Below are positions 54,245-64,000 of a stretch of 64,000 nt of DNA, piece by piece. The translations under genes and the position numbers were made by a program. The notes under the pieces were generated by a model that had not been told where the DNA came from, did not search any database, and saw nothing but the letters and a program-made list of their open reading frames with translations. Numbering within the stretch: position 1 is the stretch's first letter; each line of letters opens with the position of its first letter. The DNA is from Okapia johnstoni (lineage: Eukaryota > Chordata > Mammalia > Artiodactyla > Giraffidae): contig CM044322.1 in the NCBI GenBank assembly GCA_024291935.2, positions 24,241,405 to 24,305,404 on the forward strand, given 5' to 3'.

Positions 54245-56640
54245 AGAAGCTCTCTCATTACCAAGGCTTTGACTGGAATGTCTTGTTTGAGAAGGATGTA
54301 CATAGACTCAGATCTGACCAGATAGCTTTAAGGAAGTAAGGTTGACTTTAAAAAGCCAGAAAAGATCATTTTGAAAATCCAACTTGTATCTTGCTTAAGG
54401 TTCCCACATCACAGTGAGTGAGGGAGGTCACCACCTGGTGGGCCAGGAACCTCAGAATATTTGGGGGACCTTAGGAAGAGAGGAATTCACCCAAATCAGT
54501 AGGTATTGTAGGCAAAGCCTTGTGATGACTCCTTGACTTGGCTTACTAGCCTTGAGACGCTTTTAAAAGTCCAATCTGAGATTCCTTATGAAAAGTTCCA
54601 GCAAAGAAAACTCGGAAGACCCTTGGTCAGTCTTGCTACTCTTGTATAAAGTAATCAGGCCATATCTAGTGAGATTAGATTAATTTTGCCAAACAAACTT
54701 GTCTTACTTTAGACAGAAAAATTATCAGTGCCATAAAAAGTGGCACATCTGTTTGGATATTAGATTCTAGCCCTGTTCATTATCTTTGAGGTTTTAGTCC
54801 CTACCTGTAAACTGTACTGGTTCCTGAATTCTTCAGATTTCCTGCAGCACCTGGCTACAACTCTCTAAATTATTATTTTCATTTTTTTCTCCCAACTTTC
54901 TGACTTGGAATCACTAAGAACTACAACTGCTCTTTTCCCAAAGCACTGCAAACGAGATGAATTGATTATCATTGGTTATCATTTCAGAGAAATCACTACA
55001 ACAGATGTGATGTATGGACATCCTTCATGCCTGCTGCTATGTGGGTCACTCAGAAAGTTTACCAGAACATCCAACACCAACATAGGCATTCAAACTGCAA
55101 ACCAGGAAATTCATCAAAAATTTTCACTGCCATCCTTACCTTACCATTGAAAGAAACCCCATATCTAGGTATATTCTCTACTGCCTGGTCTCCAGACTAA
55201 AAAAAATGATTTGTTAAGTTTTCTCCTATCATTAAACTTTGTTTTTAAAATTTCTATAGGAAAACCTTTTATTCAATATCTGATTGCTTGTACCATACAC
55301 AGAGGCCATGTTTAGGTGGAAACGGGCAACACTGCCTCCTTAGATGAAACACAATTATTTAACTGGACTGACCTGTTCCTAAGACTAAGAGACTGAAATG
55401 AGATATGGGACATTGTAATTAGATGTGTTCTTTTCTGATTTTTCCAATTTATGGTTTTTTTACCCTTTGACTTAATCTCTTATCTCACAATATCTAACTC
55501 AAGTCTTTCTGCAGCTACAAACTCAGCCTTAATACGTGAAACTTCCTGAAGATAAAGTTTCAAATGGGAAACGGAGGAAAATCAGAATGTCACCTCAAAA
55601 TATACTTCTTTGACATGAAAATTATTTGAGCTGAAGGCAATTAAGAAGGATCAAAGCCAGATAAAGCTGCTCCTTTCTTCCTAAAGGCAATATATAAATT
55701 CTCCTTTTGCTGGAGACAGACTCTTACCAACTCAGAGATGGCACCAAAGAAATCTGCAAGCAAACTTGACTCCATTAGTTTCCTCACATATATTTACCTT
55801 CCCTTGGCTTGCCACTCTTGGAAGCCTAAAACCACTTTCCTCTGTTCTGCCATTTCTGTTCAAATGTATTGTTCCTTGTTGAAAAAGCTACATAAGTCAC
55901 ACATCTAAGCAGGTATCTATCCATCCTCAGGGCAGCCAGATGCCTCAGGGAGGCTGACCTCACCTTCAGCTCCAGAGATAGTCCTAATTGTTCCAAGATA
56001 ATCAGTGTCAGCATTATCTGGGGACTTACAAGAAATACAGATCATCAGGCTCCATGCCAGACCTACTGAATCAGAAACGGGGGATGGGACCCTGTGATAT
56101 GTGTTTAAATAAATCTTCCAGGGGATTCTGATGCTACAGACTAAAACAATACCTTCTCATTTACTGGAATTGGCCCAGGAATAGACATTTGATCTAGCTT
56201 TTTCTAATGAGACATGACATCTGCTAGGAGAGCTTCTGGAAAAAATGTCCTTTCTCTGAAGTGAAAATCAAAGGGAGTCATTTTTTCCTCTTCCTCTGAG
56301 AATTGTGCCTGGATGCTTGGAAATATTGCTGTCATATTTCCACAAGACTAGGAATGACATAACACCAAGAATGGCACAGCAGAGACGTGGAAAAAAATCT
56401 GGATTCTTAATGACATCATTGAACTGCAACCTGTGCTAAAACTTACTCTACCTCTAGACTTCCTGCTGAGTCAAGAAATACTCATGTGGTTAAAAATAAT
56501 TTGAATCACGGTTTCTGTTGGTTGCTGTCAAAAGTATCCTATAGTGTGGTAAATTAGATTTGTTAATATTTTACTTTGGATTTTAAAATGTATATTCCTT
56601 GGTGAAAATAACCCAAGATTTATTTTATTTTTGTTAGCAT
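54245..56640. other. Intergenic, nothing recognised
   Basis: Could include more of the LTR-type element at its left end. No gene; the 81-codon frame at 54905 has no family resemblance. Confidence 0.35.
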
Positions 56641-56652
56641 TGTTAGTTTTTA

Positions 56653-56975
56653 TTTATTATTTTTTGTTATTTGGTTGCACCGTGTCTTCATTGCTATCTG
56701 AAGGTTTTCTCTAGTTGTGGTGAGTGGGGGCTACTCTTCATTAGGGTGCACGGGCTTCTCATTGTGGTGGCTTCTCTTGTTGCCAAGCATAGGCTCCAGG
56801 CCCATGGGTTTCAGAAGCTGCAGCATACAGGCTCAGTAGTTGCAGCTCTTGGGCTCTAGTGTGTGGGCTTAGTAGCTCCAAGGCATGTGGAATCTTCCCG
56901 GACCAGGGATCGAACCATGTCCCCTGCATTGGCAGGCAGATCCTTACCCACTCTGCCACCAGGGAAGTCCACACA
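56653..56975 (-). repeat. CHR-type tRNA-Glu SINE, full length
   Basis: Antisense CHR with tRNA-like head at 'gatcgaaccatgtcccctgc'. GTTAGTTTTTA (56642-56652) and GTTACTTTTTA (56976-56986) flank it. Confidence 0.88.
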
Positions 56976-57519
56976 GTTACTTTTTAGAGTCAGGATAAAC
57001 TTAACAAAGTAAATTGGGAAGCTTGTCATAGTTTTTATTATCTGAATGATTTAAATAACTCAGAAATTATCTGTTCTTTAAAATATATTGGACTCTCTGG
57101 TAAAACAGTCTCGACTAGTGTTTTTTTGAAGTTAGAACTTTTGCTACATTTTCAAGTTCTCCTCTAATTATTAGGCTAATTTTCACTCTTAAAGAGTCAA
57201 TATTAGTTATTTATATCTTTCTAAAATATAACTATTTCATGTAGATTTTCTAATTTATTGGCATATGTTGGAAATTTTATAATTTTAGTCCATTTTTGGT
57301 TATATTCACTTTCTCACTGTATATATTTTTATTTCCTCTTCCTTTTTTCTTGGTTCTGCTCACTAATGCTTTTTTTGTTGTAGTATTTAACAACAAAAAA
57401 AAAAAAAAATTACTGTTTTATCAGGTTTATGCAGTTTTGCTATGCTTTCTGGTTTGTTAATTTCTACTTTTACTTAGTTTCTCCTATTCTCTGTTGGTTT
57501 ATTTTGATGTTCTTTTATT

Positions 57520-59413
57520 GTTGTTCAGTCACTCAGTCATGTCTGACTCTTTGCGACTGCATGGACTGCAGCATGCCAGGTTTCCCTGTCCTTCATCATC
57601 TCCCAGAGCTTGCTCAAACTCATGTCATTGAATCAGTGATGCCATCCAACTGTCTTGTCCTCTGTCGTCCCCTTCTCCTCCTGCCTCAATCTTTCCCAGC
57701 ATCAGGGTCTTTTCTAAAGAGGTGGCTCTTTGCATCAGGTGGCCAAAGTATTGAAGCTTTAGCTTCAGGGATTAGTCCTTCCAATGAATATTCAGGATTG
57801 ATTTCCTTTAGGATTGACTGGTTTGATCTCCTTGTTGTTTAAGGGACTCTCAAGAGTCTTCTCCAACACCACAGTACAAAAACATCAATTCTTCAGTGCT
57901 CAGCCTTCTTTATGGTCCAATTCTCACATCCATACATGACTACTGGAAAAACCATAGCTTTGACTATATGGACCTTTGTCAGCAAAGTAATGTCTCTGCT
58001 TTTTAATATGCTATCTAGGTTGGTCATAGCTTTTCTTCCAAGGAACAAGTGTCTTTTAATTTCATGGCTGCAATCACCATCAGCAGTGATTTTGGAGCCC
58101 AAGAAAATAAAATCTGTCACTGTTTCCATTGTTTCCCCATCTATTTACCATGAAGTGATGGGATCAGATGCCATGATCTTCGTTTTTTGAATGTGAGTTT
58201 TAAGCCAGCTTTTTCACTGTCCTCTTTTACTTTCATCAAGAGGCTCTTTAGTTCCTCTTTGCTTTCTGCCATAAGGGTGGTGTCATCTGCATATCTGAGT
58301 TTATTGATATTTCTCCTGGCAGTCTTGATTCCAGCTTGTGTTTCATCCAGCCCGGCATTTCTCGTGGTGTACTCTTTGTGACCCCCTGGACTATACAGTC
58401 TATGGAATTCTCCAGACCAGAATACTGGAGTGGGTAGCCTTTCTCTTCTCCAGGGGATCTTCCCAACCCAGGAATCAAACCCAGGTCTCCCACATTGTAG
58501 GCAGATTTTTTACCAGCTGAGCCACAAGGGAAGCCCAAGAATACTGGAGTGAGTAGCCTATCTCTTCTCCAGTGGATCTTTCTGACCCAGGAATCGAACT
58601 GGGGTAACCTGCATTGCAGGTATATTTTTTACCAACTGAGCTATCAGGTAAGCCCTGATGTACTCTGCATATGAGTTAAATAAGCAGCGTGACAATATAT
58701 AGCCTTGACATACTCTTTTCCCAATTTGGAACCAGTCCGTTGTTCCATGTCTGGTTCTAACTGGTGCTTCTTGACCTGCATACAGGTTTTGCTGGAGGCA
58801 GGTAAGGTGGTCTGGTATTCCCGTCACTTTAAGAATTTTCCACAGTTTGTTGTGATCCACACAGTCAAAGACTTTAGTGTAGTCAATGAAGCAGAAGTAG
58901 ATGTTTTCCTGAAATTCCCTTGCTTTTTCTATGATCCAGTGGATGTTGGCAATTTGATCTCTGGTTCCTCTGCCTTTTCTAAATCCAGCTTGTACATCTA
59001 GAAGTTCTCAGTTCATGTACTGTTGAAGCCTAGTTTGGAGAGTTTTGAGCATTACTTTGTTAGCGTGTGAGATGAGTGCAATTTTGCAGTAGTTTGAACA
59101 TTCTTTGGCATCACTTTTTTTTTGAGATTGGAATGAAAACTGACCTTTTCCAGTCCTTTGGCCACTGCTGAGTTTTTCAAATTTGTTGGCATATTTAGTG
59201 CAGCACTTTAACAGCTTCATCTTTTAGGATTAGAAATTGCCTCACTGAAATTCCATCACCTCCACTACCTTTGTTCATAGTGATGCTTCCTAAGGCGCAC
59301 TTGACTTCCGGTGGCACTCCAGGATGTCTGGTTCTAGGTGAGTGGTCACACCATCGTGGTTATCTGGGTCATGAAGATCTTTTTGTATAGTTCTTCTTTG
59401 TGTTTCTTCTGTG
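57520..59413 (-). mobile_element. BovB LINE inserted in L1, 12-bp target duplication
   Basis: Antisense BovB of about 1.6 kb net of an inner SINE. TGTTCTTTTATT occurs at 57508-57519 and 59414-59425. Remnants: [54 protein letters not shown], all with broken frames. It lacks the 5' half of the protein. Confidence 0.92.
58375..58660 (-). repeat. Bov-tA SINE with doubled head inside BovB
   Basis: Antisense copy with the same two-head structure as the one at 12853-13165. TGTACTCT lies on both sides (58367-58374 and 58659-58667), within the BovB sequence it interrupts. Confidence 0.87.
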
Positions 59414-59805
59414 TGTTCTTTTATTAGTTTCTTGATTTGAATGCTTAAGTCATTTAGTTTGTCTTCTGCATGTTAAGAAGATCACTAAAAATTCTGAATG
59501 TTTCCATCAGTTAAGGCTTTGGTGGGATCAGATGAATTTTGAAATGTAGTGTTTTTTTTTTTTAATTTTTAAACATTCTGTATTTTAGTTTTGACTTCTG
59601 CTTTAACCCAAGAGTTATCTAGAAAACTGTTTTATATTGTTCATGGGATTAGATTGAGCTTGCTGCCTTTTTCTTGTGAATTTATTTTCTTGCAATATCA
59701 ACTGTACCTTTGAAAGCATATTGAGATTTTATTTGCAGCCTAGACCTTGGTAAATGTTTATTAGTGCTTCATGGCCATTTAAAAAGATTGAAAAGCCTCC
59801 GTTTA

Positions 59806-59930
59806 CTGGAGAAGGAAATAAATAGCAACCCACTCCAGTATTCTTGCCCAGAGAATCCTATGGATGGAGGAACCTGGTGGGCTACAGTCCATGGGGTTGG
59901 AAAGAGTCAGATGTGACCGAGTGCCTATGC
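59806..59930 (+). repeat. Bov-A monomer
   Basis: One sense Bov-A unit (GGAGAAGGAAATAAATAGCA to AGTCAGATGTGACCGAG) without tRNA head. Confidence 0.8.
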
Positions 59931-60101
59931 AATTTCTTTTTAAAGGATATGAGAAATATTTGCATGTGTACACCTTTCTCTCCGTCCATCAATCTGTGGT
60001 GGTTTCCCCACTTCTCCTTATCTCTTAAAGCTTATTTATGACTTCTCTCTTCTGCTTTCTCTTTCTACATTATCAATCTCTGCTTCTCCCCAACTGACTA
60101 T

Positions 60102-60215
60102 CAACGGACTGGTTCCAAATTGGGAAAAGAGTATGTCAAGGCTATATATTGTCACGCTGCTTATTTAACTCATATGCAGAGTACATCAGGGCTTACCTGA
60201 TAGCTCAGTTGGTAA
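60102..60215 (-). repeat. Inverted duplicate of SINE/BovB junction at 58,629-58,742
   Basis: All 114 bases equal the reverse complement of 58629-58742, which includes the tail end of one Bov-tA head, the insertion junction and adjoining BovB. It cannot be an independent insertion. Left of it and right of it the two places differ at once. Confidence 0.95.
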
Positions 60216-60233
60216 GCATCTGGTAACAGATGC
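60216..60233. repeat. Short hairpin at the duplication edge
   Basis: GCATCTG-GTAA-CAGATGC is a 7-bp stem with a 4-base loop starting on the first base after the 114-bp copy ends. Confidence 0.8.
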
Positions 60234-60349
60234 TCATTCTGTTAGCATGCAAACATGCCCTGATACAGTTCTCTCTAATAGGAATGTAAAGTGAGCCATG
60301 TATGTAATTTAAAATTTTATGATAGCCATCTTAAAAAAGTGAAAAGATG

Positions 60350-60645
60350 GGTATTCCTGGTGGTCCAGTGGTTAAGAATCCGCCTGCCAATGCAGGGGAC
60401 ACGGGTTTGATCTCTCGCCCTGGAAGATCCCACATGCCACAGGACAACTAAGCCCATGCACCACAACTACTGAGCCCTCAAACCTAGGGCCAGTGCGCCA
60501 CAACAAAAGAAGCCACGACAGTGAGAAGCCTGAGCACTATGACTAGAAAGTAGCCCCTCCCCCCTTGCTATAACTAGAGAAAGCCCACACGGGGCAATGA
60601 AGACTCAGCACAGCCAAAAATTATAAATAAAATAAAAATTCTACC
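60350..60645 (+). repeat. CHR-type tRNA-Glu SINE, sense
   Basis: Sense CHR from 'ttcctggtggtccagtggttaagaatcc' to the AATAAA-rich tail. AAAAAAGTGAAAAGA (60333-60347) and AAAAAAGGGAAAAGA (60646-60660) flank it. Confidence 0.92.
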
Positions 60646-60661
60646 AAAAAAGGGAAAAGAA

Positions 60662-62000
60662 GAAAAACTAATTGCAATGCATTTTATTTAACCCATTATA
60701 TACAAAATTTAATGTTTTAACATGCAAGTAATATAAAAATTATTAATAATATATTTTATACTTTTTCTTGTACTAAGTTTTAAAAACTTGGTGCATTATT
60801 TATACCTGTAGCACATCTCAATTTGCACTAGTCACATTTCAGGTGCTCAGGAACTACCTGTGACTAGAGGCTCCCATATCGGACAGCTCAGTTTAAAAGT
60901 CCTACCTTGACCCACTGTTTCCTCCTGCTACAACTCACTTCTCTGCTCCTTTCTCTTTTCTTCTGTTCATTAAAACTCATCTTGTTAAGTCCAGTGGAAT
61001 TGGTGTTTGACAGAATTGGCTAATTTGTGGGGTAAACACTTCTTACTCTGCCTCCATAACCCCAAATTCTCCTGATTTTTTCCCTCCTCTCTCACTGGCT
61101 AATCTGTCTCCTTTACACGCGCCTCATCCCTTCTCTGATTTCTATAATAAGTGTTGGAGCTTCTCAGAGCACACTTCTTGCACTTTTATCTAAGTACAGT
61201 TTCTCTGTAAGTGATGTCATCTAGCCCTGTAACCTGAAATAGCATCTACCTGCTGATGATGCCCACTTTTATCTTCAGCCAGCCTCAAGCTTTGCATTGC
61301 TGTCTGCCATTTGACACCTTGACCTCTGTCATAGATATATGGAATATGCCCAAAATGTAACTCTTAATTCCCTACCTCCCCCACCAAACAAAACTCATTC
61401 GATACAAGACTGAACATCCCCAGTTTTCCCCCTTCTTTCTTAGGAGAACATCATCCTGAGCCTTCCTTTTACTCACTTCCAAAAGGACTCAAAATCAAGT
61501 ACAAGTGCTTCTGTCTCTAAGTATATCTTGTAATTATTTACCTCTTTCCGTCTTTAGTCCTAGTGTTTATGTTCAGGTGTCCCAATTGTTCATTCATTTT
61601 CCTTTAGCTCCACATCTACCTTTTTTCATCCTGCTGTATGATCCTGGAACTGTACTCTTGCAAGCTACAGTTTTTTCTCTGCCAGATGTTGGGTTTGACC
61701 AACTGGGGGTGAAGGGTGTGCTGATGGGATTCTCCAAACTGGAGAATGAAGGACTCATCTTGATTTTTTTTCTCCACGTGACAGTGAATGAATCAGGCCA
61801 CAGCTGGCCTTGGCAGTATTCCTTGTGGTGGTGGATTGCTCCCATGGCTCCAGCTAGTGAGTGTCCTCCAGCAGCTTTCCTCTTCATCCAAGTGGTGAGT
61901 GATGTGTTTCTGTAGCCATCTCCTTAGAGACCGAAATCTTAGCCTGGAACAGCTTTTCTCTACATTTTGAAGTTTCCTCCTTATTTATCCTTCCCTCAGC
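60662..62000. other. Intergenic, nothing firmly recognised
   Basis: The stretch 60,900-61,480 looks like an old degraded repeat ('agcatctacctgctgatgatgcccac') but I cannot name it. The 136-codon frame at 61505-61915 shows no family. Confidence 0.35.
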
Positions 62001-62069
62001 TCTGAGAATAATAGCTGTAGCCTGTGGTTGCCATTTCTATCCCCATAAAATTCTCTTATACTCTTTTAG

Positions 62070-62480
62070 TAGCTAACCACCTTTTCACCAAGTGAATAAT
62101 TCATTATATTATGCTTTCCCTGGTTGAATTGCTGCGGTTTCTGCATCTTGACTGAACCCTGATTGAAATAGAAATTGGTATTAGGATTAGTCCGAGGAGA
62201 GAAACTCTTTTGAAGATTGTTTCTGTGGTTGGGTTGGTCTGAGCCCCTCGCCAAGGGGAAGTGTGATGCTAGTTACAGTGGTGTCACAATCAAATAGCCA
62301 CATGTGGTTGATGGTGATGAAACACATGGGCTTTGGGGGGCTCAAGTGGCTGCCGCACCTGCTATGGAAGCAGCAATCACTGCAAGGACCTTGTTGCAGA
62401 TTGGCTATTTCTGAGTACAGTGGAGTGCTTACCAAAAGAAAGTGAAAATCTCAGGATCTTAAACTCTTAAACAACTTACA
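62070..62480 (-). repeat. Possible ERVL-MaLR-type fragment
   Basis: The stretch 'gcggtttctgcatcttgactgaaccctgattgaaatagaaattggtatta' resembles the end of an LTR and following leader common in mammalian ERVL-MaLR elements. Orientation and borders are uncertain. Confidence 0.3.
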
Positions 62481-62872
62481 CAACTTCATTTCTTGGCCTG
62501 AGAACCAAAGAGTTTCCACAGCAACCCTAAAAGGATCTTTTATTTCTTATAGTCACAAGCATGATATTATTGAAAATCAGATGCAAAATTTGACTGTGCA
62601 GATTGCAGAATTACATCAGTTTAGTTCACAGCCTTGCAAGGTGTTCCATGGGAAAGTAGTTCGTTGATAAGGAAGGAATGAGGTCCCAAAACTTGAAACG
62701 AGGAGTTTTGGTTGAACTCGAAACTTGAGACTCTTGAGTCACCCTTAGTCTCCCTTGCCTGCACCTCTGTACCTGAGGAGTCTTTTTCTCCCTTGAAAAC
62801 CCTACAGTTACCTCACCTGGAGCAGATACCTTACAAAAGAGAGGATGCCCATCCTCCTTAAAACCTAGTCAA

Positions 62873-63042
62873 GGGATTTCTGTGGTGATACAGTGGTTGA
62901 GACTTCCTTTCAATGCAGGAGGTGCAGCTTTGATTCCTAGTTGGGGCGATAAGATCCCACATGCCTCATGGCCAAAAAACCAAAACATAAGAAAAGAAGC
63001 AACAAATTCAATAAAGACGTTTTAAAAAGCTTTAAAAAACCT
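62873..63042 (+). repeat. tRNA-Glu SINE, short CHR-related form
   Basis: A tRNA-like head ('gtggtgatacagtggttgagacttcc', 'tttgattcctagttggggcgataagatcccacatgcc') runs straight into an A-rich tail, without the longer CHR body. Confidence 0.75.
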
Positions 63043-63044
63043 AC

Positions 63045-64000
63045 CCCAAACACTCCTATTGTCATTAGACCCATAACTAGGGTTATATTTCAGCATGTTC
63101 TAGTGGCCTGGAAGTGGGCAGGTCTCTGCATATAACTGGTGCTGAGTCCAGGTTCCCAGATTCACCCCTTCTTCTAGGAATCACTATTTGCTCTTAGAGT
63201 GAATATGGATTAAATAACCTTAATAAATACTAGGTTCCACATTCTCAGCCAGTGTGTTTTAAAACCATGATTTTGAAAACTAAATTTGAGAGGTACTTTT
63301 CAGGCTCTTGAATAGAAGAATTCTCCTTCAATATATCTGTGGTAACTATTGTTCAATTCTGGACCTGTCAGCATTGTCTCTTTGATGGCTTTCAGACCAC
63401 ATGGGTGATACTTAGGTGGCATGTAAATATTGGGTGGGAGAAATGGGGCATTTCACAGAGGTAGTTTCTCTTTGAGATTTGTTCTCCTGATCTTTCTGGG
63501 CACTGAGTCATCTTTAGCATATGGCTGGGATTTAGTTGTTGAAATAAAAGATCTCTGTGTTCCTAGGAGAAGAAATGTAGTCCTTAGATACTGAGCTCAA
63601 ATGTCTCTGAACTAAATTCTTTCACTTTTCAGGAAGCCAGACAATTAAGTTTATATATGCAAAGTATTTACATATATTATCCAGTCAGTGACACTGTTTC
63701 CCAAGGGTCTCCATGGGCAAATAGGCTTATTTTGCAATTAACAATAAAACCTTTTGTGAAATTTTTGTAGATTGGAAGCCCAAAATTTCATCTTATACCT
63801 TTGGGTTTTTTTTTTTTTTTTTTTTTTTTTGTATATGCACTAGGTATGTAGTCAGTTCTTATAAATAGGCATTCAGTCTTCATTTCCATCTCATGTTAGT
63901 TGAGAGTATAGTTCCGCTGGAAACCAAATTGTGGGTTCAGACCTAATAGGCATCTGTTGCTCTTTTCCATTCTGGGATCAACATCCTGGTCATAAAGGAA
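63045..64000. other. Intergenic, nothing recognised; T-run
   Basis: A pure T tract of about 23 bases lies near 63809-63831. I see no gene. Confidence 0.4.

Larger units (their letters stand above)
57060..59790 (-). repeat. Old L1 fragment, antisense, split by BovB
   Basis: Left part ('tctttctaaaatataactatttcatgtagattttctaatttattggcat', 'ttttcttggttctgctc') and right part ('agtttcttgatttgaatgct', 'gacttctgctttaacccaagagttatctag', 'cagcctagaccttggtaaatg') match successive parts of L1 ORF2 in antisense. Confidence 0.65.

Noticed and set aside
61505..61915. 136-codon frame with hydrophobic stretches, followed by GTGAGT
   Set aside because: A donor-like site alone is weak; no domain, no partner exons, and an equally long frame on the other strand.
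1..64000. CRISPR arrays, bacterial operons, integrated plasmid or phage
   Set aside because: No regularly spaced repeats or prokaryotic gene organisation; repeats are all dispersed retroelements, MITEs or simple sequence.

Overview
The window is nuclear DNA of a pecoran ruminant, most likely a bovid. This rests on dense Bov-tA and Bov-A2 SINEs, BovB (RTE-type) LINEs and CHR-type tRNA-Glu SINEs inserted around two ordinary mammalian genes. I found no bacterial, plasmid or CRISPR content. The two genes and their order match the mammalian SLC9C2-PRDX6 neighbourhood (human 1q25). The species itself is not decided by what I can see.

Positions 1-32,900 hold the 3' half of SLC9C2 on the + strand, a sperm-type Na+/H+ exchanger-like protein. 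Thirteen exons between 714 and 32,313 join in one open, phase-consistent frame of about 541 codons. They cover part of the voltage-sensor-like domain, a linker, a cyclic-nucleotide-binding-like domain and the C-terminus. The exchanger membrane core lies upstream of the window. The introns are filled by L1, L2, MIR, CHR, Bov-tA and three BovB copies; one BovB has a twin-primed 5' inversion with an intact target-site duplication.

Positions 36,400-46,000 hold complete PRDX6 on the - strand: five coding exons, 224 codons, all peroxidase and phospholipase active-site residues present. It has a CpG-island promoter with a TATA-like box and an ARE/CRE-like element. PRDX6 and SLC9C2 are convergent, about 4-5 kb apart.

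Positions 46,400-64,000 are upstream of PRDX6. I found no convincing gene there, only nested retroelements (an L1 head-to-head pair, Bov-A2, BovB within L1, a CHR SINE and an LTR-like segment).

No new gene system is evident. The most unusual items are structural: a perfect 114-bp inverted duplication of a SINE/BovB junction (58,629-58,742 and 60,102-60,215), a SINE inserted into a 36-bp perfect palindrome (near 3,050-3,315), a poly(A)-only insertion flanked by a direct repeat (45,148-45,186), and an SLC9C2 nucleotide-binding cassette lacking the usual arginine. All family names come from reading the sequence without database searches.
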